64,000 nt of DNA from Fomes fomentarius (Eukaryota > Basidiomycota > Agaricomycetes > Polyporales > Polyporaceae), in assembly GCA_022606135.1 (NCBI GenBank), contig JABYQN010000003.1:2914001-2978000 (forward strand). The letters are read 5' to 3'. The translations under genes and the position numbers were made by a program. Shown here piece by piece: positions 24,501-39,639 of this stretch; the first letter of the stretch is position 1; every line of letters starts with the position of its first letter. The notes beneath the pieces are model-generated. The model did no database searches, was not told where the DNA came from, and saw nothing but the letters and a program-made list of their open reading frames with translations.

Positions 24501-26058
24501 TTGCGTTCGTTAACCTGCGCCTTCTGTGTCGCGCGGAACTGTACCTTCAGCTGGTCACGTAGGGTGTACAGCTTCCGTTCCGCGTTCTCGCGCATATAGT
24601 GGATGTAGAGCAGGAAGCCCTGGAAGAATATAAAGTTTATGAGGCTCCGAATAAACGAACTCTTGTCCGGGACGACAAGCACGCAAGCCCTACCGTAAAA
24701 GAGCTGTTAGGAGTGCACGAGTATTTGGAGCAACAACAGAGCGGACACGTACAAAATCAAGAACACCAATGCGCCTATCATGTCTGGAAATCGGTGCAGC
24801 TTCAATCCGAACAGTGCGATCGTCTGCAGCGCAGAGGTGTAGCTGGAACACAGAAATTCATGATGTTAGTTTGGCCACATCGGAAGCGCAGCGGGAACTG
24901 TACTAGAACAGCGTGAGGTAATCCTTGTTGCCGCACTGGAAGCGCGAATGTGCTGGATTATACTGCCCGCACAGGTATCTACGGCGGATGAGCATAAGCG
25001 TCAGACGATATAGGCGAAACAGCACTCACATGAAGATGAGTTGGTAGACAGACCACATCCATATTGCAACCACGAGTACTGCCTGGTAAATGATTTGCCG
25101 GTCTCGTGGCCAGTCATATACGACCATAGGCGGGATGGCGAAGCAGAACACCGGCGCGAAACCACACAGGAAAATCTTGTCCGCGAGCAGGAGTGGCCGA
25201 GGAAGGAAGCCGAGACCGAGGGCCCAGTTCACGACGAGAAACGCTGAAGACCAGATAGCAAGGTTCTACAAATAGTGTGAGCACCCTATCATTTATCTGC
25301 ACTAGACGAGGAAGATCTTGCAAATGAGGGAGAGAGCAGCAGGGCGCACCGAGGCGTTGAGACTGCGAAAAACTCACCTTGCGCAAAAACCAATTCTCCT
25401 TGTTGTAATGCATCTCCGACTTCTCGTCAATGAACTGCGTGGAGAAGAACGAGTACACGAGGGGCCATAACCTCCAGCGTATCATCGCGAGTGGTAGGCA
25501 GAGTCCCCAGAAGCCCTCGGGGCGCACAGCGAAGCTGTCGCGGTCGGTATTCGTCCCTCCTGGCTGGTTGCTGCCCGACTTGTCTGGGGTACCACCATGC
25601 TCTGAGTGTGTCACTGAGCTGCTCTTTATCTCGTCCGACCACTCCCTGTCAACGACAACCTCGTCCACCCTGTCGTCCTGCTGCTCCTCCTGATACAGCG
25701 GGCCGCCGCCCTGGCGCGAACGCATATAGCCGCTGCTCTCGCATACGCTGTCGTCAAACGCGGAGGAGGATGAGGGGGCAGTACCTGAGCCGAGCTTGCG
25801 GACGAAGCGGTCCCAGTGCACGCGGAGGCCTCCTGATACGCGGGCGTTTTTCTTCGTACGGGAGCGTCGGCCGGTGGTGGAGATAACGTCGTGCTGGACG
25901 GGCAGGGGTAGGCCCTGGTCATTGTCGTTGTCGTTGACGGTGCCAGGGAGGTGGACGGATACGGGTTTCTTCTCAGCCATGATGGAGGGCGTCAGGTCAT
26001 CGCGTTTGGTGGAGGTGACCGACCAGGAAGCGAAAGAGTTGCCGGAGCGGAAGAACAT
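21581..26058 (-). CDS. Membrane-bound hybrid histidine kinase
   Basis: A two-component phosphorelay sensor. The N-terminal ~200 residues are hydrophilic and acidic. Several membrane segments follow across short exons (LPLAMIRWRLWPLVYSFF, IWSSAFLVVNWALGLGF, IFLCGFAPVFCFAIPP, YQAVLVVAIWMWSVYQLIF), then a linker with coiled-coil character. The HisKA phospho-acceptor is the His in SYVFHEVRVPLNTA (about 24,370). The HATPase_c domain has an N box (ACKFTPAGG, about 23,500), a G1 box (VTDTGCGI) and a G2 box (GKGTGLGLALVRQIVKLSGG). The C-terminal receiver has the acidic pair VVDDDPLTR, the phospho-acceptor Asp in VVFLDNQMP, and the Lys in VLTKPV. The last exon (to 21581) ends in a Gln/Thr/Ser-rich tail. 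The start at 26058 is the first in-frame ATG; the open frame reaches further 5' only through GTG. No damage was seen. The ligand is unknown. Confidence 0.85.
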
Positions 26059-26611
26059 GGGTGGCCAAGGCTGAGGGCTACGAGGCCGAGCTCGGGACGG
26101 ACAGCGACCAGAGACTCGGAGACGTCTAGGAGGGAGCAGATGGCGGAGACCGGGAGAGTTCACTCTACATAGTACACAGGTGTGAGCGAAGCGATTTCCT
26201 TACCCGGCCTTCCGCCCGCCCAATTTCCCCGCAGTTGCACGAGCGCCAGTATTGCCATTAACAGCCGGACCCAGACTCGGTCCGTATGACGTAAGAGAAT
26301 ATCGCCCCCGGCTGTTTTTGCTTCCGCCGCAGTTAGACCTAATTGAGTAGATCCATCGCAATTGGTGCCATATGAGATTTGCTTGCCCCTGTGCTTGTCA
26401 TTTGTTTACGTAAACCCACAATGCAGTGATACACATCATGCATTCATGTCTTGCGGGGACAATGCTTAGTGCTTATCATTCATTTGTCACCACAACGCTA
26501 AGTAGCAACTTGCCGCGCACTTGCTCGTGGTACTAGACTTGGATCTCGGCAAAACTATATAGCCTCCTCCTCCCCCTGCTACCGTCGGACACTCGTCCCG
26601 CAATCTCACTT

Positions 26612-27450
26612 TCATCTCGCCAACTCATTGAACGAACGTCGCATCACATATGCGTCTTCCCCATCTGCGTCTGAATGCAATATACGGTAGCATACGTGCA
26701 TGAGAATCTACAGGTCAGTAGTTCTCTTTTCAATTGACAGGATAACTCCACTCACAGTATCCTTTCTCCGTGTCTAGTATTCTAAATCCTAGCGTGTCCT
26801 TGTACAGACCCAGGGCCGCACGGTTCGACTTCCGGACATGCAGCGTCACGTGCGACGCCTTGTACACCCTTGCCATCGCTTCTTCTAGCAAGCGTTTGTA
26901 CGTTGAGCATAGTATTCAAGGACAACGAAGGTGAGAACGATCTCCTAGGTCCAAGACGTGAAGTTGGACATACGGGATTGGATCATGAGCTTCTTCGCAA
27001 GCCCAAGGCGCCGGTACGACCGTAACACAGAGATCGACACGACATGTCCGTGTGGCTCCTCCCCGTCTCCCACTTCATCCTCCCTGTGATCGCTGTTATC
27101 AGCACCATCGCCTCATAGACTCAGACCAGCAGCACTTCCTTACATTCGCGCCAGGATATACCCAACAACTCTCCCATCGACCTCCGCGACGTACGACAAT
27201 TGCGGGCAAGACAACTGGTAGAACAGATCTGCCGATCAGGGGGACAGTCAGTCCGCGAGATTTAGTAAGTATGTATAAGAGCTATGGAGCACGCACAGTA
27301 TCGCATCGTGTAGTTCTCAGGCAGGTTCTGCAGGTTGCACGCCTGCATGCCCACCAGATCCTCCACCTGCCAATTCAAATGCACTCTTGGAATCAATCAC
27401 AAGCTAGTTTCTGCGCTGGGACGCACCCTGGCTAGTCGTATGTTCACCAT
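26612..27450 (-). CDS. NAA10: N-terminal acetyltransferase A catalytic subunit (NAA10/ARD1)
   Basis: GNAT-fold enzyme that acetylates the alpha-amino group of nascent proteins from acetyl-CoA, in the ribosome-bound NatA complex with NAA15. Six small exons give about 160 residues, the usual length of the conserved part. The model starts MVNIRLAR (ATG 27450) and continues VEDLVGMQACNLQNLPENYT, SCPQLSYVAEVDGRVVGYIL, the acetyl-CoA pyrophosphate-binding loop in SVLRSYRRLGLAKKLM (R-x-x-R/G-x-x-G/A pattern), VTLHVRKSNRAALGLYKDTL, and ends YADGEDAYVMRRSFNELAR before the TGA at 26612-26614. The splice phases agree throughout. It is shorter than NAA10 proteins that carry a long acidic tail. It is transcribed in the same direction as the histidine kinase, about 550 bases from that gene's start. 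Confidence 0.88.
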
Positions 27451-27920
27451 GGTAGTGCTCAGAGGTGATCAGCGCGCGTTGTGTCCTTCTTAATACACGT
27501 TGCAGCTCCCAGCTGTCATACGATTGCTGATGTTGCGATAAGCCGGCGCGTCTTCGTGGCGGCCGAGCTATACTAGTCGTACTTACTCTTATAACTAGCT
27601 TTAGCTGTCCCATTACTTCACTAATCCACGCGCGCACAACACGTTCATGATCTCGATCTCTGAGGTAGGGTCTATGCTAGTCGTTTCAAAAGTGTCTCTG
27701 AAGTAATTCTGAACCCGTCTTGTGGCATGCCAATCTCGAGTCTCTCGGCCGTGTTCTGCATACATTGTTGCCGATGAAGTTCCCTTTTAACTTCAACTCA
27801 TTCGCCTCGTGCCACAGCGCTACATATCGGCTTGCACTGCGGTAGTCCCTATACACCGCAGGTCACTACTACCTCTTCAACCATCCTGTTCGTCATACAC
27901 TCTCATCCACCAAGTAGACA

Positions 27921-29828
27921 ATGACACGAACGCGCTCCCTCGAGGCAGCAGAGTCGCCGCAGGATACACTTCAAGTTGTTGACTCGGAGGCTCAGTTCAC
28001 ATTACTCAGGTACGTATGCCCCCCTCGGCTTTCACAGCGACGCTGACGAATTTAATCCAGCGTTGACAACGTAAGTAGTCTTTACGAATTGTCGAGTCCA
28101 CCTAACGCCACCAGCGTAGCTCTCCTCCCTGTTGAAACGCATCCGAGTCCTTGCGGCACTAGTCTACGGTCGCAAGATCCGGAAGGAAGTCAGACCCGCT
28201 GCAGTCCGGTGTCCGACCGAAGTACTCTCATTGATCTTTCGACTGGCTGGGGAACCTCACAGGAAACCTAGTTGGGTCACCAGCAACCATTTTGTAGATG
28301 TGCTTCCCGATATTCGCTCTATCCTCGCCGTATCGCATGTCTGTTCGTGGTGGCGCGCGGTCTCCATAGAGGATCAACTACTCTGGAGAAACATTTCCAG
28401 CATCGAGTATAGCTCAAGGCTTGCCAGGTTGTTGTTGAAACGATCGGGACTCATGCCTCTGCGCGTATTCATGCGACCAGCACCCGGTGATAAAAGGATC
28501 ATAGTGGACCCCTTCGTGGACCGCCCGCGCATACAGGAGCTTACTCTCATGTGCTCGAAACACCACACATATCCCGTCCTCTCCGACGTCCTTGTCCCTC
28601 TCAGCCAATCGCTAGAGTATCTCAACATTCTGGGTCACATTCCGTCTGACCCTAGCATGGAACAGCAGCCTCTACGACAACCCCTGTTCCCTGATGCCAC
28701 GGCACCCCCGGTTTTGAAAGCGCTCTCGCTCGATGCTACGATGTTGTCCACAGACCATTATCCAATGCTATTACATCTCCAAATCACCGGACGACACCCT
28801 GACCCATCCGATCTTCTCACATTCCTTCGCGGCACTCCCCTCCTCCAGACTCTACATGTGCACAGCATGTCACAATCCGAACATTCTAGGACTCGGAGCC
28901 AGCCCGGGCCTTCGCGCGTTCGCCTCGACCACTTGCGTGCACTATGTCTGGACTTCTGTGGTGTGCCAGTGAGCGACATCTCCAGCCTGTTCAGAGGTCT
29001 ATCCATCCCCACAGACGCCATGATCCAAGTGCATCGAATCCAGCTCCGCAACGCGTCCGATCTGCACGGGCTGGAGTTGCCCCACTTGTACTCGGAGGGC
29101 ATATACACGGAGCTCGAGGTCGCAGAGGGCCTTCTATCCCGCCGCCTCCACTTCCGCGCACGTGGGGCACGCGCTTCCCTCTGGGTGGACATTGAACTTG
29201 AAGGTATCGATCGTGCCACGGTGGACGTCGTCCGCCCAGACATCATACGAGCCATGCTCGCGAACTTGCCGCTTGCGCTCTCCACAGTGGAGACACTGCG
29301 GATCGCGGGGATGTCGAGCTCCTTCGAGAGGCATCTGCTCGCGCACGTAGTGTCTGCAGTTGAGGAATATCGCATCCCCATCTCCTCCCTCGTCGTCGCC
29401 AGCTACAACCATAAGCGTCGCTTGGGAAAGTATCTACGGGAAGGCCTAGTCGACAATGGTGACATATCCGACTTGGGGGTTGGCGGGTGTCCCCTTCCCG
29501 ACTCAAGCATCTGGGCATACAGGTGTTCCAGTCCATACATGACGTTGGGGAGCTTCTTGATATGGCCAAGTCGCGGTCCAGTTTGCAGCGCCCTCTCTCG
29601 AGCATTACGTTTAGCGCCCCCGATGCGCTCCCCCGGGCCGTCGAAGGAAGTTGGGATGTCGCTGTGCTGGAGCATCACGTAGGGGAGGTTCAGTTCTCGT
29701 CTCGGCGGTTGTGGCATCTGGACTCGGACAAGTTCTGGAAAGCAGAGAATGAGTTTTGGCCGATGTATCCGCATGAACGCAACATAGAGAGCAGGCGGGG
29801 TCTGCCTTGTTTGGACAGTAACTGGTAA
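27921..29828 (+). CDS. F-box protein with a late frameshift (possible pseudogene)
   Basis: Probable substrate receptor of an SCF ubiquitin ligase, related to copies A and B but clearly diverged. Exon 1 is 27921-28009 (MTRTRSLEAAESPQDTLQVV). A 10-nt microexon lies at 28061-28070, and the main exon starts at 28120 (LSSLLKRIRVLAALVYGR). The phases 89+10 nt close exactly. The F-box is CPTEVLSLIFRLAGEP with the following VSHVCSWWRAVS and WRNIS, then a long LRR-like region. The main frame runs to a TAG at 29682. From about 29,490 the family sequence (RLKHLGIQVFQSIHD, FSAPDALP, DKFWKAENEFWPMYP) continues in another frame to 29828. A one-base change in the CCCC/TTCCC run near 29,485-29,495 explains this. 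It may be a real mutation or a sequencing error; if real, the last ~110 residues are replaced. Confidence 0.78.
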
Positions 29829-30364
29829 TGGCCAGAGGATATCGAAGGCTCATTCGCGTCGTCCAGAGAAACAATGTACGCGTCTCAGATTTTTATTATT
29901 TCATTTTCAAGTGCGCTGATACTACGTATGATGACGCTTCTCAGAGGATTTTGCCAGCACCGTTGGTACATAACTTCAAGGCACCCTTCGCCTTTTCGAC
30001 GTCATCTGCGTAGCACACATACATGGACTTCACTGAGCGTTGTTGGAATATTCCCCCTGTAGTACTTAGGCTTATGTGTTCACTGGATCTGTCGTCACTC
30101 GTATGATGAGGGGTCTAGCCTCGCAGTGCCATGTAAATGATCAGTGCGACTCTGCTTCGGTCCCCAGAACACAGGCTTCCGACTCTGTTTCGGACGCCCG
30201 AACAAGATCTTGAATATTTGAACGGAACTCCAAATCTACATGCTTGTCCTCTACTCGCATATACATATGGCACCCTTTACATCATTGGTCAGTGTTTATC
30301 CAGCCAGACAGCCAGAGAGATGCTCTCACATCCAAACTTACTCCCATCCGCTGAGTCGCCTTCG
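29829..30364. other. Intergenic between convergent F-box and monooxygenase genes
   Basis: Both neighbouring genes end here, so this holds their 3' regions. Only short frames are present and nothing is recognised. Confidence 0.5.
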
Positions 30365-33012
<2,648 letters not shown>

Positions 33013-33072
33013 CTCGTTAGTGCAAGTAGAGGCCGAGTAAGTGGAGGACTCTCAGGAGCAGCTCCCAGGGGA

Positions 33073-33078
33073 CTTTAT
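33073..33078 (-). promoter_or_regulatory. TATA box of monooxygenase copy 2
   Basis: TATAAA on the minus strand, about 60 nt upstream of the ATG at 33012. The distance is like that of the TATA box of copy 1. Confidence 0.5.
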
Positions 33079-33564
33079 ACTACCGGAGCCAGAGCCCGCA
33101 GTTCAGCCACTGCTATGAGCATGTCAGGGTACGCGCCAGCGGGTCACGCGCAAGACCACTGTGGAGCGGTATTGATAATAGAAGTCGAAGCATATCACGG
33201 CGAGTCGGAGTCGAGCACCAGTTTCGTCACGAGATGGCGTAAAAACTCTCGTGAGCAGGCGTATCGCCCTGAATTGGGATGAATATGGTGGCGATATAAC
33301 CACATAAGTACAAGTTTACTTGAGCCCTGAGGTTTATCTCCGACTGTAGGATTTGTTTAGCTTTTTTTTTCAACGTCCACGATGGTGACGTGGCTGAAAG
33401 TTTCACCTGCCGTGTGCACAGTTGTCAGTTGTAGGAGCTAGTACTAGTACTACAGCCGCGGCGGCTCCTCTAGTTCACATACTTGGAAATCCCACGCCGC
33501 CGCCGCCGCCCAGTTTGGCACAGCGGAGCTTCAAACGCTGAGCGGAGATCAAGGTCTGAACCTG
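33079..33564. other. Intergenic between divergent monooxygenase and F-box genes
   Basis: Promoter region for the gene on the left (minus) and leader for the duplicated F-box segment on the right (plus). It includes a T run at 33361-33370. No gene was seen. Confidence 0.45.
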
Positions 33565-35500
33565 GTCCCCTTTCCGGATCCCTCAACGTTCAACATCAAG
33601 CTATGCACGACGCAATTCAAACAGCGCGGTCCTTGCAGCAAGTACTTTGTGAGGATGCGGCACTCATGACTATGAGGTATCTCCATCCATGGCGCCCTCT
33701 TCTCTGAAGTCGACTCGGAACTGACGGTCATACGGCATCAACAGCGACGACGACGTACGTTTTCACTACTGATCAAATTCTTCCTGGAATGCGATGTTTA
33801 TCGGAACCGCTGTAGCTCGATGCATTGGAAAGATGTCTGCTGGAAAGCCTCATTTCCGTGCGCAAGATCCAGAATCAATCCCACCGTATCGCCGCACGTT
33901 ACCCATCCGAGCTGCTCTCGCTCATCTTCGCATTTGTGGTCGGCTCCTTGCTTCAGGCTCATGGTGGTGTTTACGCCCACCGGTACCCGGACATCAACTC
34001 CCTTGTCGCCGTATCTCAAGTCTGTTCGCGCTGGCGTACGGTCTCGACGACGGATCAGTCGCTCTGGAGAAGCATTCCCATCATGAGATTTGGTCCAGAA
34101 TTCACGAGGCTCCTGATTGAACGGTCGGGGTCGATGCCCCTACGACTCTTTGCGCACCCAGCCTCGCCGAGGTACACGAGCCCGGTGCTTAAGAGCTTGA
34201 AGCCCCATAGTGCGCGCGTGCAGGAACTCATCGTTGAAGTCACTCGCGGCGATTACTCTTATCTATCTGACATCCTATCCCCTCTTGCACCCTCCTTGAC
34301 GTATTTGAGCGTCTTTCCTACCAGTACCCGGCGCATGGGCGCTAACATGATGAAGTGGTGGTTTACCAATCCCCGGCAAGATACTACTACGACTCCGGAT
34401 CTCAGAGCGCTCTCACTCTCGCTCGATGTGGTGGTTCCACCATCCGACTCATATCCATCACTTATTCACCTCTCACTCACTGGCAATACCTACTGCTTCA
34501 GCGTCCCAGAGTTCCTGGCTTTTCTTGGCCGCACCCCACTGATCCAAACGGTGTATGCAAGTATACCATTGGGTCATGCTTCCAATGATACAACCGTTGG
34601 TGTGCACCTCGATCACTTGCGGACGATGGTGTTGGAAGGCTTTGACATCCACAAAATCACTTATATGTTCAAACATCTGTTCCTCCCTATCGACGCTCAT
34701 GTTCAATGTCACTACGTCCGTCTGTGGCATTCAGACGAGCTACGTGGACTAAAGTTACCTGCTTTGGAGGAGTACAAGGAACTCGAGATCATAGAGCATT
34801 TTTCCCGCCTTCACTTTCGTATGCGAGGCCCACGCTCCTCCTTCTGGCTCGACATACTCATTGGCGACGTGGTCGGCGCAGAAGACGTCATGGAAGCCGT
34901 GTTCGCCCAGCTCGCCCCCCAAATATCCGACGTAGAGACATTGCGCATCTCCACGCAGCGGAGCTCGTTGCAGCAAAGTTTCATGGAACACGTCGTATCT
35001 GTTAGCACCTACGCACCCTCTATATCTTCCCTCGTCATCGCCAACTACGATTTCCAACACGTCGGAAAGCGGGTGCTGGATGGGTTGGTGGCGGGTGATC
35101 ACTCGCCGAACGGACACCCATTCGCTGCTCTGAAGCACCTTGTAGTTCAGGTGGATCAGCCGATAACGGACGCGGAGATGTTGGTGAACATGGTGTCCGC
35201 CCGGTTCAGGGGACAATGCGCGCTGTCAACACTCACGTTCAGCGCCCCTGACGGACTCGCGATATCGGGCGGCGGTCTGAGTCCGTTCGAGGAATACGTG
35301 GACAAGGTAGAATCCTTGTCCCGAAAAATATGGAGTCCAGAAGCGGATGGATTCTGGAAGGTCAAGAATGAGTACTGGCAGATGTACCGTAAAGAACAGC
35401 CTGAGCGTAAAGTGGGTTTCTGGGATCTGCCACGCTGTCTCGGTGAGGGCTGGTGATAGCTATGAGACTTACCATCATGGGATACTACATGCCACTAGTA
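33565..35500 (+). repeat. Inverted segmental duplication, arm B (partner 18,660-20,520)
   Basis: The plus-strand arm of the inverted F-box duplication. Homology begins around CCTCAACGTTCAAC (33,580) and continues past the stop codon to about 35,500 (TACCATCATGGGAT). Confidence 0.85.
33689..35456 (+). CDS. F-box protein, copy B: intact body, damaged first exon
   Basis: Likely SCF-type F-box protein. The main exon is open from 33816 (LDALERCLLESLISVRKIQN) to the TGA at 35456, about 546 residues. The F-box is in ARYPSELLSLIFAFVVGSLL, with VSQVCSRWRTVSTTDQSLW after it. Leucine-rich segments follow and the end is DGFWKVKNEYWQMYRK. By comparison with copy A, exon 1 should start at ATG 33689 (MAPSSLK) and join at GTACGT 33755. 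Here a short insertion or replacement after MAPSSLK brings a TGA at 33722-33724 in frame, and no other ATG lies between it and the donor. Either another upstream start or exon is used, or the gene cannot make the full protein. The body shows no lesion. Confidence 0.7.
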
Positions 35501-36097
35501 TGATACTTTGAATGTGTATGTGACCTTTCAGCTTCAACGACGAAGGAGAGCTGTTCTCTTATATTGGAAAAATCATGTCCCCCTGTGTCTGTGATGCGCT
35601 GCGGCCATAAGCGGATTGCGAAGCACTGCCTCGATACCTCCTCCCTCGCAAACAGCAGTGATGTCCTCGAACTGCATGACTAGGCAGACATGTGTGGTGT
35701 GCACAAGTTGGCGACGACGGCTCAAAATCGAGTACCGCTACGACATCTCAATCCTTGGCGTACATGCGACCAGGTTTGTTCAGATAGATGAACCCACAGA
35801 TTTGGTACATTTGGTCGAGGCGCAGTCCATTCCCGCATTGGGACATGATCAGCACCTCGCGGCCGAGGAGTAGCTCTGGAAGGCGCCGGCGCTCCGTCGT
35901 TGGTTTTGTGCTGGAGCGATAAGCGGAGAGGTCCCGGGAGTTCAGACATTTATGGCTCAGAAAGTATTACATCTGAATGGTCGACAACAAATGTTGGCCA
36001 CTGATGTATATGACGAAAGGAGTAGTAGGGCTGCCCCGTCTTGACCACGGGATACACCCACGTATCATACATGTGCTCACAAAATGCATTCCTCCGA
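35501..36097. other. Intergenic between convergent F-box copy B and DUF6533 gene
   Basis: Short frames occur on both strands (for example 35,722-35,949 minus, basic and Pro-rich) without recognisable motifs. No gene is supported. Confidence 0.4.
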
Positions 36098-37846
36098 TCA
36101 GGCCTGCAATTCTCTGGTCGTTGTGGTTAACGAAGCCCCCACCGTGTTCTTGTCCCCTATCATGGCATAACCATCGTGTTGCTCGTCTTCCGCTGTCCCG
36201 GACAATGACTCATCGTGCGTGTCTTCAGGGTCATGTTCGTCTTCGAGATAGTCAATGTCTTCAGGGGATAGCGACGACGCAATCGAGCCCACTGCTCGTT
36301 CAAATACAAGTGTTTCCAGCCGCGACGTAGACTCCCCGAGTCGACTGTGCGAGTCGATATGTAATGTTCTCTTCCGTGCCGAGTGCAGCTGCAGGAGAAA
36401 CCTCGAGATGAGTGTTGCCGTGATTCTGAGATGCGATATAACATCACGTCCGGGTGAGTAAGGATTTGCGTGAGCAAGCTGAGGGAGCACGAACGGTTCC
36501 GTGAATGCGCTGACATTGCTCGCGCTGTCTAACGGAGTGTCGATCTACGCATAGTGATCAGTAAGGACGGTGCAGCTACTGGTCAGCTACTCACTGCGAG
36601 CTTCGTCAGAACGAGGTGGAGCACATTCATGACAAATAACACCCTGTGTCAAATTAGTACGTGAGGGACGTTACGATAGTTGCTGCTCACCCGAAGTAGA
36701 AAACGCCTACACTGACAGTTCAGTCACTCTAAAAATAGTTTATGAAAGTAATTAGCCTACCGTAGTACAAGAGAACACTCCCAAATGAGTGGCTTCGGTG
36801 AGACGGGATGCCACCTTTCCGGCCTATGACTGACCAAGTCTCGTAGATAAGAATCAAGTCTGCGACGATCAAGGAAGTTCGGGTCCCGATTACGACTTGC
36901 GACAAGAGTCAGCAAACACAGATCATAGAATTGTCCTGGATGAGTGCACGCACGCCTGTTCTATGATCAGCCTCTCGACAATCTACGTCATCCGAGCATG
37001 TGTACGTACTTGGATATGACATCCGCGCTCATAGTGTAAGTCCCGGTGCATCCCACTACAGGAATGTTCACCCCGTCTACGTTGAACCGGAAGAAGCTCT
37101 ACGTTCCAAATACCTGTCATAGGTCGGAATTCGTTTTCTTCATCGGAGATCACGTACGTAGTCCGCTCCGATAGGAACACAGGACAGCAGGAACACGAGA
37201 ATCGAAATAAAATGATTCCTGGTCAGGGCATACGATCTCAACCCAGAGAATACTGCAGGTAGAGCTCTCATCAGTGAAAGGCACTACTTCCCAGGGACTC
37301 ACCTACCTGCCCAGCCGATGTACTGTAGGGGTTCGAGGGCGATTGCGGCTCTTGCAAGCAGAGAGCAACTAGAGATTGATATAAGACCTAGTATATTCAC
37401 TACGTGGCAGGGTAAACTAACGCACCTCTGCACCAGTGGGACATCGTCCGATGAGGTTGAGTTGATGAATTGTAGGTAAATAGGAAGTCATACCTTGTCA
37501 GACAAGGATGCGAACCCAGAGATACTGACGATATTGATAGCAAGAACAAGGTACCTGTTAGTCAGAAACAGGAACGTTGCCCCGCTGGACCCCCGCCTCC
37601 AGAAGAGTTCGACCTCTTCCGTGAATGTGATGATATACTCGTAGAAGATGAAGGCTATATATATTATGAACGTTGGCATGGCAGTGGCAGTCCAATGGCT
37701 CGGAAAGCTCACTAGCTGCTGCGACTGCACAGTAGGCATTCAGAACTCTGTAAGTCACGTTAGTGAAGGCAGTTTGAGGTGAGAGGGAGAGGTATTCACA
37801 GACTGTTATATTCAGCGATGAAACCCGCATTGTCGTCCGAGGACAT
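36098..37846 (-). CDS. DUF6533-family membrane protein (second copy)
   Basis: Multi-pass membrane protein of unknown function. The ATG at 37846 gives MSSDDNAGFIAEYNS. Further exons, separated by short introns, read MPTFIIYIAFIFYEYIITFT, EEVELFWRRGSSGATFLFLT, NRYLVLAINIVSISG, AVFSGLRSYALTRNHFISIL, and the late helix VVIGTRTSLIVADLILIYET with GSVLLYYG. The final exon is LRITATLISRFLLQLHSARK, then a hydrophilic acidic tail (SSLSPEDIDYLEDEHDPEDT) to the stop at 36098. All family landmarks are present in order without stops, so the gene looks functional. It is transcribed away from monooxygenase copy 3. Confidence 0.75.
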
Positions 37847-37899
37847 CGTGGCAAAGGCAATGACTCAGGAATTGTCTTAGAGACTTATTGAATGCTAGA

Positions 37900-39600
37900 G
37901 ACTCTCCACGCAGGATTTTATAGGGTTGGTGATGCAGTGCCAAGTGAAACAATGTTGGAAATGCCCTGGAGCACAGTGACTAAGATAGGGCGTCGAGAGC
38001 AACTAGCCTCAGAAAAATGGTCGTCGCTGGTCCTCGAGCCGCGAGCGAGGCGCGCGCGCCCGACTGATACGCCCGGGCAGTCAGGAGACTTGCTCCTAAG
38101 CTATATATGAAGTGCACCCTTGTTGCGGCGACGAGAGCATTGCTCAGGCGTATATCTCCTTGTGAAAGGCAGCCTGAAACTGGATGTCAATGTTGGTGAT
38201 CAATGTGAAGGCAGACAGCATGGCTCATACGGTTTGGTGGGGGAGATCCTCGATGCAGTCGGCGAGACGGATATTCAGGAATTGATTGGTATTAGAAGAT
38301 CCGCATTTACGGCAGACCCCACAAAGACCCGCCGAAGCCCGCTGTAAGAGCTCACGCTAGATCTAGATTCTAGAACTGACCCGGGGAACGCAAGATTTGA
38401 TACCCGGTATACCGTGCAATGCCCATTGCTGTACCACTGCCTGGAATATTCAGCGGGGATGACCAAAATATACGAGACGATGAGTACTCACCGATTACTG
38501 GCCACGCCCATGCCAGTGGCGAGGCATTGAGCCCCTCCAGAAAGCCCGTTCGGGCGACCTTAGCCCATCGCAAGATTTGTTGACCACGAGTGAGCCGCAT
38601 GCGGTTGTACTTATGTACAAGTTCTGAATGTATGGACACAATGCCACAGTCATGCAGTCATGATGACCAGACTAGAAAATCGCGTGCGCAACTTGGAGAT
38701 GGAGGCGTGACTGATGGCTCTAGATCTTGAATGCTTGAGCGTGAGGGATGTCTGTATAATCAGCCGTTTCAAATAGTATAAGTCCAATAGTCTCCTGCAG
38801 GTATCCATATATATGGACGTCCATTGAACTTCAACTTCAAGTTGGAAGCATTGCGACTCCGAGCCGCCGGCGCCTGGGCCACGTGGCACAACATCTTATC
38901 TCGACTGACCTTTTGCCATTGGAAATAAAATGGAATGGATCTGTTCAACAATCTCCATGCTCGATAGATACAGCTATCTTCAACTCTCCAAATTCAGATC
39001 CTTGCTGAGGTCTCATGCTATACTGCCCGAGCGTGTAGGACGACGCCCAGTCAGGATCATTGGCGACAATACTGAACGCACTCAATATCTATATTGCCTC
39101 CGGACGAACACGTTTGTCGGTTACTGTTCCGAGCTATCCGGTATGGGACAACGGCTCTGGCTCTGGTGAAGGGGTTTTCGTCCGCATTGCAAGCTATAGC
39201 GATAGGCGCGGAAGCGGCCGTTCTTATGGTGCGGTGACTCTTCAATGACTGGTATGTACATAAGTGATTCCCTATATCTATCGGAACTGCACAGTCAAAC
39301 TTCTGGAGGCAAGATAGGTGGCATTGACAACGTCAAAACAGTGTATATCCGAGTAGAAGGGGACAGCGAGGCGTGCGACATCGCTCTCCACACCTTCGGC
39401 AACCGACTCCCAGTGGTCGGTCTCAATAGGTACACCTACGCCTGTTTACCGGGTCTATTACTCTCGCAAGTGCTCCCACATTCAACGCATGTTCTACGGA
39501 CGTGCTCTCACTCATGTGAAGCCAGTAATCGCCTCAGCTTCACGTTCACAACTCTCAGATGAACGAGTTAAAGTTCGGGCGTTCTCGATTCTCCATACAC
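37900..39600. other. Long stretch without a recognised gene
   Basis: Several open frames of 60-105 codons exist (for example 38,370-38,639 minus and 38,930-39,248 plus), but none shows a family motif or a convincing splice chain. A TATATA element near 38,102 could belong to the DUF6533 promoter. The last part is the leader of monooxygenase copy 3. Confidence 0.4.
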
Positions 39601-39639
39601 CCCCTTGCCTCCTTCCACGTCTCAACACGTCGGTCGAAC

